Counted from the stretch's first letter, positions 10,674 through 21,925 are shown. The stretch is 64,000 bases of DNA from Serendipita indica DSM 11827 (GCA_910890315.1 CAJVGD010000017.1:62001-126000); one strand, 5' to 3'. Notes: generated from the sequence alone by a model not told the origin. Numbers and translations are program-made.

Positions 10674-11361
10674 TTAGAATGCGATGCAGCCAAATGAACG
10701 CTTTCTCTGCCGCGTTCTGGTCTGTACATACCGGTAGCCATACCATACCAACAAGTCCGCTCCACATCTCACAAAGTCGCCCCTCTCCATTGCAGAGCAA
10801 GTGTACGTTGCTACCGCGTCGATCCTGCGCGCTGCTTGCAGGACATCTTGCTCGCTCACCACATCTACGAACGAAGCTGCCAAGTCTGATTTGAATCCGA
10901 CCAGCATGACTTGAGTAGATGGCAAATAGAATCGAATATATGGATACCACTGCCATTGTGGCAATTAGTAAGACAAAACCGACGCGTATAACCATCGTAC
11001 CTTTTCGACCACCGAGTTCAAGGAACCTCTGTTCGTGACATCGTAACAAAGTGCTACAATAGCAGTAGTTGCGAAAAAAAAAAGCCGTACCAACTGCCCT
11101 TGTTGCACGTACTTTTTGTGGACTTTCGGTCATAATCCAATATGCGACCTTTACCTCGATATCGTCCTGTCCTCTTGAATTTTTGGTCGCAAGCGAGGGT
11201 CTTTTGGTCGAAACAAACACTCTGGTGAATGCGGGCTCGTACTCTGACACATGTTCGGTCCTCTGGGGCCCCGGTAGCGTCGACAACACTTGTCTATCAA
11301 CAAACGAGCGCTTTCCTACGCCCATGTCGCCCACCATAAGTACCTTTACGTGAAGTACCAT
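10674..11361 (-). CDS. Divergent Rho-type small GTPase with CAAX box
   Basis: Three exons (11361-11091, 11053-11001, 10949-10674) give 199 aa, the normal Rho length. The P-loop reads GDMGVGKRSF: the lysine is kept, but the Ser/Thr that binds Mg2+ is arginine. The DxxG motif of switch II is not recognisable (VKVAYWIMTESPQKV in its place). Later parts fit Rho well: CYDVTNRGSLNSVVEKWYPY, then VGFKSDL in place of NKxD, and TCSAM for the G5 loop. The C-terminus is basic and ends CIAF, a possible CAAX prenylation site. It is therefore probably membrane-bound but weak or inactive as a GTPase. An F-box gene starts 66 bp downstream, and a decayed second copy lies at about 12530-12900. Confidence 0.8.
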
Positions 11362-12210
11362 TGGGCTCCCGGTCCAACTTTTGACTCAATTCAGGGCGCT
11401 TCCTTTATCGGGCGCGCCTTCAAGACAAGGACCGACAAAGTAGAAAAATAAAATAAAATAACTCGTCTTATTAGTCGAAAAGGAGGATAAAAGTATACGA
11501 AACGAACACAACGAGCCAGGCTGTTAATGACAGTGGCAACGAATGACTATATGGTGAATAAAGTCACAAGAGTAACTGTACCGAGTACTTTTACGAAGGA
11601 TGGGCGCCATCAGCCAAACTATCATTCCGCGCCCTATTACTGGGGAGTGTAGTGAACAAACTTGAGGCTCTGGGCAGGCGCGATTCCGTGGGAGCGAAGA
11701 CTACCAAATATCAGCATGAGATATGCAAAAAGAGAACAAGGGATGTACTGGTTGTTTAAACTATCCTGGCGCGTTGTAGCGAAATCACACCCTGCAACGC
11801 TGCAGCCAAAGTACGTGGTTCCATGTACCATGGCTTTATGGCGAGCAAGATAGGTGCTACTTGACAAGCATTGGCTACAGATGTCACAGACGTAGGCTTT
11901 AGTAGCATCAGCAGCAGCTTGATTGGAAGACATTTTCTGGTAAATCGATGAGTACGAAGCTAATTATACTATATATGCTCCCACAGAGAGTGTAGGTTGA
12001 TGTATATAAACGTATACGAGAGATTTCGGTGGAGAGAGTGTGGTTGGCTGGAGCCAGGACTCGAGTAGCTGATGAGGGAGAATATCGAGAGAGAGGAACC
12101 GATCATTTATACTAAAAATTTGAGCCTTTGGTACTCCTTGAGCGTAGGATGTGGCCCAGTGGCAGTTCACTGGTTCACAGGTCATGCGCGGAGGACTGCA
12201 TAGGATGCCT
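10930..12210. repeat. Tandem duplication, copy 1 (Rho 5' part + C2H2 gene + upstream)
   Basis: From the last Rho intron through the C2H2 gene and its upstream region, this stretch matches 12530-13750 in the same order. Shared landmarks include the block ending CTTTATCGGGCG (about 11400 and 12940), the two C2H2 genes, AGTAGCTGATGAGGGAGAAT and GGAGGACTGCATAGGA. The limits are approximate and were judged by eye. Confidence 0.7.
11637..11933 (-). CDS. Small two-finger C2H2 zinc-finger protein, copy 1
   Basis: Two exons (11933-11749, 11700-11637) give 82 aa. Finger 1 is CDICSQCLSSSTYLARHKAMVH, split here as CDIC and RHKAMVH. Finger 2 runs from CSVAGCDF to a pair of histidines that is completed only by splicing (NNH|LRSH). 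The intron sits inside the second finger, as in the paralogue at 13177. The protein has little outside the fingers. DNA binding is possible, though two fingers alone usually give weak specificity. It is a tandem duplicate of the 13177-13475 gene, with the same length and intron position, and a strongly similar upstream region. Confidence 0.75.
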   Translation of the reverse strand: MSSNQAAADATKAYVCDICSQCLSSSTYLARHKAMVHGTTYFGCSVAGCDFATTRQDSLNNQYIPCSLFAYLMLIFGSLRSHGIAPAQSLKFVHYTPQ

Positions 12211-12529
12211 TGAAGAAGGTGTCCATGAGTCATTGATCGCCGGTGTTGTATGCAAGTATCCTGTTCTGTGGCTACAGGTCGTTGAGCCTCGGAGTTGTCG
12301 GACTCAAAGGCGAAGCGTCAATGAATGAGGCATATTTAGGGTGGCCAATTCATCTAATGCTCGATTCCTCTACCATGTTATGTTTTAGAGATATTCGTAG
12401 CCATTATATGCGTCGCAGTGCTGGACGAGATGCTCACTTGATTGCCATCGCCTCAATCTTGACCATGGTTGAAACCCCTTCATCTCTCGCTATACCCATG
12501 TACAGATTTTGTCAAGTTCTGTGTGCGTT

Positions 12530-12900
12530 CATCCAACTAATTTGACGTGGATAGACAGTAAATAGCACCGAACATACGGATACCACTATCATTCAATCAG
12601 TAAGGCGATCAAATTCTTTGTGAATAGCACAGACAAATGTCGCATTAAATGCTCTTGCTGCACATATTCTTGGCATATCTTGGTCATATATATTGTAATA
12701 CGCGATCTGTAAATCTCTCTTTCGTCATTCTTGAGTAGATTAAGTAAAGCTCGAGGTTTCTCTAGTCGAGAGACTACAATGGATGCAGATTCGGAATCTG
12801 AGCGCTAAAGTCGCTTTATTTGGGACCTCGGCGGCGCCGGTGTTACTTGTCTACAAAAAAGAGCCCTTTCTCACGCCACGTCGTGAGGCTGAATAGTGAA
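12530..12900 (-). pseudogene. Decayed Rho-like GTPase copy
   Basis: On the minus strand this stretch aligns with the 5' two thirds of the Rho-like gene at 10674-11361. For example, ACTTGTCTA followed by AAAGAGCCCTTTCTCACGCC matches the P-loop region, and GGATACCACTATCATT matches the last intron/exon border. It is about 90 bp shorter than the source, no reading frame survives, and the P-loop codons are lost. It sits between the two C2H2 duplicates, in the position expected if a Rho-C2H2 pair was duplicated in tandem and the Rho copy then decayed. Confidence 0.65.
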
Positions 12901-13176
12901 GATCAGGGTCCGAGTCTAACCTTCAACCCAGGGCGCTTGCTTTATCGGGCGCTGGCTCAAACTAGAAAAGAACAGAGGAAGAAATAAAAAGCAACGTGTG
13001 ATATTGAACGAGAATTTTGCACGAAAGTACGCGAAATGACACGACTAGCCGAGCCGTTAAGGACAGTAGGAACGGAGGACCGGAGCTAGATAGCGAATAA
13101 GGTCGTGTAAATAGATAGAATGAGTCCGTTGAACAGATTGTGGGCGCCGCCGAATAGACTTTCACCCCGCGCCCGA

Positions 13177-13475
13177 TCACTGAGGCGGACTGTAGTGGAC
13201 AAACTTGAGGTTTTGGGCAGGGGCGATCCCGTGGGAACGAAGACTATACACTGGGTTAGTATATGATCGGTGGAGAAAGGATGGGAGGCGTACTGGTTAT
13301 TCAGGCTGTCCTGGCGCGTCGTGGCGAAGTCACACCCGGCAACGCTGCAGCCAAAGTAGGTGGATCCATGAACTTTGGATTTATGACGAGCGAGGTAGGC
13401 GCTGCTCGTAAGACCTTGACCACACATGTCGCAGACATAGCCTGTGACACCGGCAGCAGGTTGATTGGAAGACAT
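13177..13475 (-). CDS. Small two-finger C2H2 zinc-finger protein, copy 2
   Basis: Two exons (13475-13294, 13243-13177) give 82 aa. Finger 1 has CDMCGQGL...ARHKSKVH; finger 2 has CSVAGCDFATTRQDSLNNH|LRSH with the splice inside. The C-terminus GIAPAQNLKFVHYSPPQ is nearly the same as in copy 1. Differences between the copies are mostly conservative and both frames are open, so both are probably under selection. The role is unknown. Confidence 0.75.
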
Positions 13476-14550
13476 TATCTGGCGGAAAGATTAGTGAGTG
13501 TCCAGTTAAACTTTCTGAGAGTCTTACCTAGAGAGTAGAGAGGTTGTCTGTGGACGTATACGAGACTTTCGAAGGCAGAGAATGCTTGGCTGGAACGAGG
13601 AGTCGAGTAGCTGATGAGGGAGAATATCGAGAGGAAATTCCGTGATTTATACTGCAATTTTGAGCCTTTGGGATGACTTCCTGAGTCTGGGAGGCGGGCC
13701 TGTCCCGCCAGCTAGCGAAAGAGGTGTTAGCCCGGAGGACTGCATAGGAATGACTCACGTATGATGTACGGAAACATTGGTATGCATTAATCTAGATGGT
13801 TCTGGCACCTACTGAATTCTGTCGCCAGCTGGGTTTGCGGACAGAGTGGCCAGCCGCAAAAGGAAGGCGCGCGGAATTGGTAAAGAAAGTGTGGCTCTCA
13901 CATGAGGCCGTACTGCGTGTAACGGATATCCATGGGCCAATTTACTTGTTCTCCGTCTCCATCGACGCATTTGAGCCCTCTTGCCCGGTGCAAGGAAGGC
14001 TACCGGAGGCACCTTTCTATTGGACTCACACATCGCGTCGGTTGAGAACCTCTTCGCCGGTGTATTTTCTAGCCAAAAGCGTCCAACGAGCCTAGCGCCG
14101 AGGCGTACTGTATCGCCTCTTGAGAGGCAAACACCCGCCAGGCCTCCCGGAATTTTCATCACCCAGCCTCGTGTCGTACTGGTTGTGGTCATGGTCACTC
14201 TATCCCCGCCAGCAGGACTGTGGCTGTCGCAGCATAGACCCACACCAAGGGCTCAAGATTCTCATTGTCCTTGAGGCATCCACAGATTGTTCTTGCTAAC
14301 AGTCCTGACAACAACCATTACAATGATTAAGACGCCGTGGTCCTAAGCGGTATTTCTGACGACAACGAACAGAGGCTAGCAATTGCCAGTCGACCGTTTC
14401 GAATAGAAATCCAAGATAATGTGGTTAAAATGACCGCGTTTCGTATGGCTGATGCCCATGCGCCGAAGAGTTCAGGTCCAAGAGAAGCATAACAATCCTG
14501 CTCGCCGTTTGCTTTCGACCGTGTCCCACCATCTAAGGGCTCGCTGATCC
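13476..14550. other. Intergenic region before the histone deacetylase gene
   Basis: The first ~275 bp belong to the duplicated C2H2 upstream region. The rest (about 13760-14550) contains open frames of up to 144 codons on both strands, none with a recognisable domain or splice pattern. I see no gene that can be supported here. Confidence 0.5.
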
Positions 14551-16750
14551 ATGTCCAGCTTTGTGAGCCCGCGGACATTATTGTTGATTCAGGATGAGTG
14601 CTACAAGCATCGGTACATCCGCAGCAAGGACGATTCGTTCATCGTGGAGCGCCCACAGCGACTACGCGCCCTCAAAGTCGGATTCTCCGCGGCAATCTCG
14701 CGCCTAGAAGAACTTGTACAGTCAAGAAAGTCCATCAAGTCTGTGCCCTCCAGCCAATTGGATCCGGAGGCAGAACTGGCAAATGCACTCGATACGCTGT
14801 CCTTGTCATCTAAAATGGTCCACTCCATTACGGATATCTGCGATGTATATCCCACCATCCAGTTTCTCTTCAGTACCTCTCCGCCGACCCAGCGGTTCGA
14901 ATGATCCACGCCGCAGACGCCGAAGGTGGATTCGGCAGCCTCGAGCACCTGGACCGACTCGCAAAGTGGGCGAGGGAGAGTGAGGAGCGCATCAAGCGGG
15001 GTGAATGCGAGATCCCTACTGGCTTTCCCCAAAATGACCTCTACAGTCAGTCCTAACCATGGTCGGCAGGAACCTTTGAGGACTGATCTACACACATAGT
15101 GTGTCCTAAGTCCTACCGTGCGATATGTGGTGCCGTAGATACAGTCCGAGAGGCAGTCGACCGGGCCATGCGTGCAGACGAGAATGGGACCAGGACCGTG
15201 TTTGCTGCTATTAGACCACCAGGTCATCATTGTAGCGAGGACATACCGAGCGGATTTTGCTTTGTCAATAATGTTGCCATCGGCGCTGCGCATGGTGAGT
15301 GGAATTGTCCACCATTGACCTTCCTTGAAACGAGTATAGCACACCTCAAGCACAAAGTCAAGCGCGTAATCATATTCGACATCGACTTACATCACGGTAT
15401 GGAAATCACTCTCACAGAATAGGGGTTGACTGATATCAGGAAACGGCACTCAGGCGATTGCCTGGTCTATCAACGCCGAAACGCATCGACGACGTCTCGC
15501 CCAATTAGCTTCGCAGCAAATGCAAGCATCTGGCGCAGAGACTTCTAGTCTCCCTCTTCTTGCACCACCTGGACTTCAGATCTTCTATGCATCGCTTCAC
15601 GATATTCTCTCGTTTCCCTGTGAGGATGGTGACCCAGCATTAGTACGCGACGCCTCTGTGAGCATATCTGGGCTACACGGGCAGTTTATCGAAAATGTCC
15701 ACCTTCAACCTTACACCACACATCAAGACTTTTGGGAGCGACTCTACCCACAGTACCGCAAACTCTTCTCCAAGGCACTCGAGTTTCTGCAACTTGATTC
15801 GAGTGACACGAATGTTCCCGTCTTTATCAGCTGCGGCTTTGACGCTTCGGAGCTCGAGTACGAGAGCATGTCGAGACATGGTCGAAAGGTGCCTGTCGGT
15901 TTCTACTATAAATTCACAAAGGACGCCAAAGAGTTTGCGTTGAAGCATGCAAACGGAAGGGTCATCAGTGTCCTCGAAGGAGGATATAGCGATCAAACTC
16001 TGATGGCGGGCGGAATGGCCCACCTTGTCGGATTGGTCGAAAACGGCGAAGGAACGCTAAGTGGTCCCGAAGAGTGGTGGAGCGAGAATAATCTCGAACT
16101 GGTGCGTTGTATTCTGTCGTATGTTCTGTGGCTAATCGATTAATCATTAGCTTGAAAAGGCGAGCAAGAAGCGAAAGGGCCGTCAATCCATGGGAACGAT
16201 AAACGAACCGTGGTTGGAGCGCGCTATTGAAATTCTGGCAGCACTGGATCCGTATAATGGCCAAGCCCCCCCGTCGCCGACCGGTTCGCGCAAACCAGTC
16301 GTCGTCGCGGACAAGTCATTTCCTAATGCTGGAAAGGTTCTTCGGGACCGCAAGAAACCAAAGACACCTCCGGATGCGTCGGGCACTCTTCCTGTTCCAA
16401 CAACGTCGTCCACGGCCGCTCGCCCGAGGAAAAGCAATTCGAGCGCTCCATCACCCCGTGCCAAAGACAAGATTCGAGCAGAGACACATCCACATCACGA
16501 GGCCAAAGTACCTTTATCACGACGCTCGCCCCCTATAGAAAGCGATGGTCCAATAGGTGGGACCAAGGACGCCGGTTCGGTCGCGACCGCACCCACCGCT
16601 GCTCACTCTATAGCGGGTGAAGGTGGAGCGAACGCTGGGGACGCTCGCCAAGGGGAAGACCCTGCTCCAAACGGACTTGGGGTCGAAAGTGAGCCGCCTC
16701 CGCGTAAGCTGCCACGGTTGATCCTGCGTGTTCGTGAGCCGGGAACATAG
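14551..16750 (+). CDS. HOS3: HOS3-type histone deacetylase
   Basis: Six exons (14551-14817, 14874-15045, 15100-15294, 15340-15396, 15440-16101, 16151-16750) give 650 aa. The N-terminus QDECYKHRYIRSKD...VERPQRLRA is typical of HOS3 orthologues. The catalytic domain shows AIRPPGHHCSEDIPSGFC (tandem active-site histidines), FDIDLHHGNGTQA (zinc ligands), SCGFDASELEYESMSRHGRK, the HOS3 form of the second zinc-binding segment, and LEGGYSD. It should remove acetyl groups from lysines of histones in the nucleus or, as in yeast Hos3, near the bud neck. The last exon begins with a basic KKRKGR stretch and adds a low-complexity Ser/Pro/Ala-rich tail of ~180 residues. The first intron has a weak GTCCAC donor; it was chosen because it joins the two conserved frames. 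Confidence 0.9.
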
Positions 16751-17154
16751 TTCTATACCACGGGCCACTAGTTTACGAGTGTGCTTGTTAGGAGTAATCG
16801 TCCGAGGCGGAGATTGAGGCTATCTGATGATGCCACGTTTTGTGGCGATGTGCAGTATGACGTAATATTTTCTGTAATTTGCTTCCGGTTTCAATTATCA
16901 TCTGATGCAAAACAACTGACAAACTGCGGCGGTGTTCTTGTATGGCGAGAGCGCATAAAGGTGCAGCCGCCCAAATTTCGGGCTTGCTTACCCATCAAAG
17001 GAAAAGCAGTGAACTCGGACAACAACAAGCCAAGCTCAAACGTGAAACTTGGCCACGACCACCATCAACAAACTTTGCCAGTCCCCACATTTTGATCGCT
17101 GTTGCCGATAATCTAGGATTCCCGTAGGGGTTTTAGAGGAACCTTTGGCAGAGG
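16751..17154. other. Intergenic, promoter of the NPF-motif gene
   Basis: 404 bp between two plus-strand genes. Short open frames are present but none is supported. Confidence 0.5.
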
Positions 17155-18370
17155 ATGAACAATCCATTTGACCGCGCCACTACGACGGCGTCCCCTGCAG
17201 CGGGTCTGAATAATCCCTTTGATTCAGACCCAACGAACGCGAGGAACAGGTTTCCTGATCTCACCGCGCAGCTCTCGGGCTCTCCATCTCCTCAGCCGTC
17301 CTATTTCCCCCAAGGCGCCATCGCACCAACGTCGCCTTGGCCTTCTGCTGGCTTTTACCAGCCCAGTCCAAACTTCAATTTAAGCCAGCAACAGCAAGGA
17401 CTCTTCTCGCCGAATCCAACCCCCCAGTTTGCAAACGCCTTTCCGCAGCAACAATCGCAACCGAATAGTGGATTCGTCGGAGGGGGAGGCGCGTTTGGAG
17501 CGAGCGGGTATAATTCACCATATGGGAATCCCCAGCCCAACAATTCGGGCTTTGCTGGGGGTGTTGCGAGCGGAGGATCGTATGCAAGCAGTTTCGGGTT
17601 GAGCAGCGGCGCCGGAGGTTCGTACTCACAGTTTAGTCCCACTTCGGGCTTTGGGTCGTCTTCTCTTCATCCCCAACTATCCCAATTCGACCCGCTCTCT
17701 CCACAATCGCAACAACGACCAGCAATGCAATCTACCAACAACAACAGCCAATTTCAATCTTCATTCAATCTCCAGCTGTCTGGAGGAGGAAATGAAATGG
17801 ATCCTGGCTCACTCATATATCACCCACGCAACCCTGCGCAACCGAATAACCAAATGGTGACGGGTTTTAACGGTCAGACAACGCTCCATATCCCTATCCG
17901 ACCTCATAGCTACGGACCCATGGACCATCCCCGGCATGTGATTGCCATGCACCGCGTCGAGCTCGAGCAGTGGGATCAGTATGGGTGGCGTCAGTGTCTC
18001 AACGCGCTTGAAAACTTGCGTGTTGCATGGGAGACTTTCCGTGACGACGTGACTCGCGTGACGGATATTGGGTGTCCCCCGCATGAAAATGCAATCACCC
18101 TAAAGGTGCGTCCTCTCGTCTTGGAAAATCATCTTCACTCACCAGGAGGCCTATTTGCAGATGAAAAAGGAGGCGTCAGAGAATATCGGTCAGTCTATAA
18201 GCTGATTAGGGGAACCAAAACTGATTGGATTGACAGACAACGTGACGGCAGCCTATCTTCAGATGCAAGAGGTATTCGCGAGCTACCGACAGTCGCATGA
18301 CCCGTCCAGTAAGAAACGCGTGCGCGAATGCCTCAATGCCGGACTCAAGAGTCTACCCGATTGGCCATAA
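17155..18370 (+). CDS. Q/N-rich protein with NPF motifs and a conserved helical C-terminus
   Basis: Three exons (17155-18105, 18161-18188, 18237-18370) give 370 aa. The first ~230 residues are low in complexity: rich in Gln, Asn, Ser, Gly, Pro and Phe. They contain two NNPFD motifs (residues 2-6 and ~19-23). NPF and NPFxD motifs bind EH domains and the Sla1 SHD1 domain in endocytosis, so a link to endocytic coats is plausible. The last ~110 residues (from IPIRPHSYGPMDHPRH) look folded and helical, ending AGLKSLPDWP, and are probably the conserved part. The middle exon is only 28 nt. The Q/N-rich region has a prion-like composition. I do not recognise the family. Confidence 0.75.
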
Positions 18371-18801
18371 ATCGTCACACCGGGCCACCGCTTATTGACC
18401 CAATCGGTTGGTATTGCCGCTCCACTTGATCCCCTAGGTCGGACAGCTTATCATATGATGTGCATGTGCGCATTTTCACTGGCCTACTTGACGCCTACCC
18501 TAGTCTCCCAACGAAATGATGTATCCATTCAATGTTACTTAATTTATGCGACTCCCAAGCCGCTATTAATTTATTGTTGGAGATGCATCTTCGGGATTAT
18601 CCTACGTACAGCGTTGCATAAACGCAAGGTTAACATAGGCCCCTCGGGCATTTTACACCATCCATCTTTGGACACAGTTATCTGCTGTCGATTGCGACGG
18701 ACTGGATTTTGAGTTCTGCCAGGTGTCAATCTCTTCACTTTCCAGGAGAGGCGAAGACGTACACAGATTCTTATGTTACAGCGCCAGCCGACATCCTAAC
18801 T
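18371..18801. other. Intergenic, convergent gene ends
   Basis: No gene supported between the NPF-motif gene (+) and the membrane-protein gene (-). Confidence 0.5.
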
Positions 18802-20395
18802 TTATCTCATCTCTACTTCTCCAAAAGTCACGAATTTCGCCGTACGTTGAGGTGTAAACTCGTACTCCGCCAGATCCTCTGGAGTATTTCCAAAGCTTGT
18901 GTCGCCGGGATCGCGTTCACTCTGGCCCCGTTTTCGTGGGTTCCGCAACCTATAATCAAACGGAGAAGTAGCTAAGTCCGACAACAAGCTCACATTGTGC
19001 ACTTGTTCGTCGCTACTATTGCCATCCTCCATCGGTCTACGCGCTACTCTCCGCAAGTGCAGAAAGAGACGCGAAATGCAACTCGAGGTGAGCGCATATT
19101 CAACGAAAGTTACGTGATAAAAGGGTGATTGAGCGCCTATTATCAGCTAGGTGATTCCAGTCAGCGTAATGGAGATGGCGACAGACTGGTAACTTGCGAT
19201 TGTGCCGGTAATGAGTCGCACGGAGAGAATGATGACAAAGTAACTGGAGCCACTCATATAGATGGCATGTAATAGCGAGAGCGAGCGCATACGTCGTCCC
19301 CCTGCCCATTCTCCAGATGCGACCAAGGGTAAAACGATGTACGGCATTGGCTATCCGTTATTATTAGTAATTTATTGCCCGAGAGATAGAAATACGTACG
19401 AGATTGGTGGCAATCTCTGCAGCCTGCCTACAGGCTTTGCGTAGGAGTATGTTATGATGGAGCTGAAGGACGACCAAGAGCGTCTCCAGAGGAACCTGAA
19501 ACCCGTTGATCAGCAGCTCCGAGACAATGACGGCCGCGTACCAGAGCTAAAAGTGCGACCCCTAGTAACTGTTGCGACCGTCCAGAATAGCAAAAATTGG
19601 TACTGAGAGCAGCTAGAAGGAACTGTCAGGTAGAGAGACAGAGTACGGGAGACGGTCGTACGCCATATTCGCACGAATGACAAGGCTCCGATAACAATCG
19701 TGACGATGTGCGTTCCAATCAAGGAACAATAGACAAAGTAACGGAGCCATGCTCGGCCCGGGTAGAGTACTAGTACTCGGATAGTGAGTAGCCATGTCGC
19801 TGCTATGTACGTCAAGGCTTGTGCAAGTAGCTGCCCAGCAGTCAATAATCTGCACCTGTCAATGCTAAGACTTTCATAGTGATAGAAGGGGACTATTCGC
19901 CTACAACTGCCTACAAAGTTAACGGAGGACACGACGTATTGAAAAGCTCACCACGATTCCCGTTTCATGAGACATGTCTATTCATTTGAAGTTGGTGTAA
20001 GAACAGGGTGGGGATGGCGAAGGCCAATAAACTCACGGTAGATGCCTAATGCCGCCCATGGAAATGGCAGGTAACGGACCTACGGTAGAAGGTTAAGTCA
20101 GTAAGTCGCGTCCAAGAGTTACGTACGATAAGAAATAGAGATGTAGGTAGTGATAGTCCAAATGGCCATATATATGTTATCTATAGTAATTAACTCGGTT
20201 TCCCCAGGTTGTGCGAATATTCACCTCTAGGGGTAATATGATATCAGCATAGAGATAGATGCACTCATGAGCAATACACCCACCATCGGTGAGAGTGAGA
20301 AGATAGTCATAAATAAGAATGGCATAACCCGCGGCAAAAAGATAATGCGAGGACTGAGAGTCGATTGCTATGTCCAGTCGTACATGCCCATCCAT
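18802..20395 (-). CDS. Multi-helix membrane protein of the basidiomycete DUF6533 type
   Basis: Many short exons on the minus strand carry hydrophobic segments in the usual order: HYLFAAGYAILIYDYLLTL, then ITYIWPFGLSLPTSLFLI, VRYLPFPWAALGIYR, QALTYIAATWLLTIRVLVLY, YCSLIGTHIVTIVIGAL, LLHAIYMSGSSYFVIILSVR and a C-terminal SRLFLHLRRVARRP before a polar tail ending at 18802. YDYLLTL...W...LF...RYLP is the signature of DUF6533 proteins, putative seven-helix membrane proteins expanded in Agaricomycetes with no known ligand. Exon edges are uncertain in three places: after the first helix (see findings), around 19640, and near 19150, where an in-frame stop is avoided only if an intron with a GTTACC donor is removed. 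Recent decay cannot be excluded. Confidence 0.6.
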
Positions 20396-21012
20396 AAGGT
20401 TGTCGAGAGGCTAAAGTCGTAAAGCAACAGTGGTAACGAACTGCACCCACGCCTTTTATTTGTGTCTGGATTCGACTCGAACCATGAGGTTCGTTTCACC
20501 AGATGAAACATGGTCAACGTAAAAGTGGCCATCGAAGGACTCTTGGGGTGGCATCGCTTGCATTTAGCTTCCGACGGCCACTCTCGCTCCAGGGCCCTCT
20601 TCTCAAACCGATTGTTTATGTGGCGCGGGAGCTGTTGTCGCGGTATATTGTTGATGATCGAACGGAAGGCGTTTCGAATAGGGATGCGCCGTCAAAGACC
20701 CCAATAATATGATGTTTGGCCGATCGGACACCTGGGGCGGGGACAGTTTCATTTAGCTACCTGCTCTTTTTCCATTCCTCGCGACTTGAATAGGTACAGC
20801 TCGGTTGATGTGCCGGTGGCACCGCGGTTCGCTCGCAATTATTGTAGAAGACGGATCTGAGATTTGGAAGGACGGTATTAAAAGGACACTATTAAGAGAA
20901 GATGGAACGCAGGAAAGGGCTTCGGCGTCCTCTGCTAGAAGGTCTGGGCCAGGTTACCAGCCAATATTGAACCTGGAAGAGTCTCAACCCCACAGAAAAA
21001 CATGAGGCAGGG
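20396..21012. other. Intergenic
   Basis: Lies between the start of the DUF6533-type gene and the end of the cyclo-ligase gene, both on the minus strand. Short open frames only; no gene supported. Confidence 0.5.
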
Positions 21013-21925
21013 CTAATCTTTTGTGTGGAACCCGCCCTTGGTGACCAGGGTGTCCACATGTATATCGTACTCTGTCATTGGTATAGTACCAGGCTCCATG
21101 ATCTGTTCAGAAAGTCCAAGAGCCACTGAGGGACTAGGATTGGTACGGAGTATATCTGCCACCCTGGCTACTGACCTAGATTCGACTTGGACCACCCATT
21201 CGTCGACGCATATAACCTATATTTGGCGATAAATTGATCGTAATAACCTTTTCCATACCCCAGTCTCGCCATTTCACGATCAAATGCCATCCCTATTCGG
21301 GGGTTAACAACGAGATAAGAAAAGTTTGACGCCTAGACCTGGCATCAGGATGAGATCGAGTCCTCGACTACCCTGGTCAAATACTTTCGGGAGTAAGTAA
21401 CGCATCCACCGTTGCCAAATTGCCCACCTGTCGACCGAGGTAAATCATTAAACTTGGGACTTGGCTCTCTAATGCCCCATACTCCTGAGATTAGGTTTCT
21501 TTCGTAGTCATCCCTGTCGTAGATTCGATAGAACTGCATATAAGATATTTGGGTCTTGGAGTCCGTCGTAGGCGGCTCTCGAACGATACGTGGCACATAA
21601 AGAGCTTTACCTAGAGCATATCAAGCGAAAATCTTACGCTAGGACGACGCACTCACCATCTGCCAAGGCGGCGTGAATGATAGAATCCGTTTGAATCTCC
21701 CCGCTCGGCATGCTCACATAGCAGGCTATTGTACGACTCTCTTGGTATTCCTTAGATGCCAGAATATGATTAAACACGTGCTTTGCTGCAGATGTCTATT
21801 GTGATTTTGCGATACGAAGCCGCGATGAACGAACATTGCAAAGATATTGACTCGTCGCTGATGCCACTGAGAATCTGTTTCATGCGTTTCCGCAATTCTC
21901 GCTTTGCTGAGACGACCGTTGCCAT
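21013..21925 (-). CDS. FAU1: 5-formyltetrahydrofolate cyclo-ligase (MTHFS)
   Basis: Read on the minus strand with at least five short introns, the frame gives about 229 aa. Parts in order: MATVVSAKRELRKRMKQIL, CYVSMPSGEIQTD (substrate-binding segment), LYVPRIV, YDRDDYERNLISGVWGIREP, LDLILMPGMAFD and RLGYGKGYYDQFI (ATP/Mg site), then LGLSEQIM and YDIHVDTLVT at the C-terminus. These are the ordered motifs of 5-formyl-THF cyclo-ligase, which converts 5-formyl-THF to 5,10-methenyl-THF with ATP in the cytosol or mitochondrion. Exon 1 is 21925-21835 and exon 2 21785-21657; exon 3 starts at 21610. Every junction I tested kept the frame, so the gene looks intact. Confidence 0.88.

Larger units (their letters stand above)
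12530..13750. repeat. Tandem duplication, copy 2
   Basis: Partner of 10930-12210. It keeps an intact C2H2 gene and its upstream region but a broken Rho part. The copies differ at many bases and by several indels, so the event is not recent. Confidence 0.65.

Noticed and set aside
13809-14243. 144-codon minus-strand open frame
   Set aside because: No start context, domain or splice pattern, and overlapping frames on the other strand are just as long.
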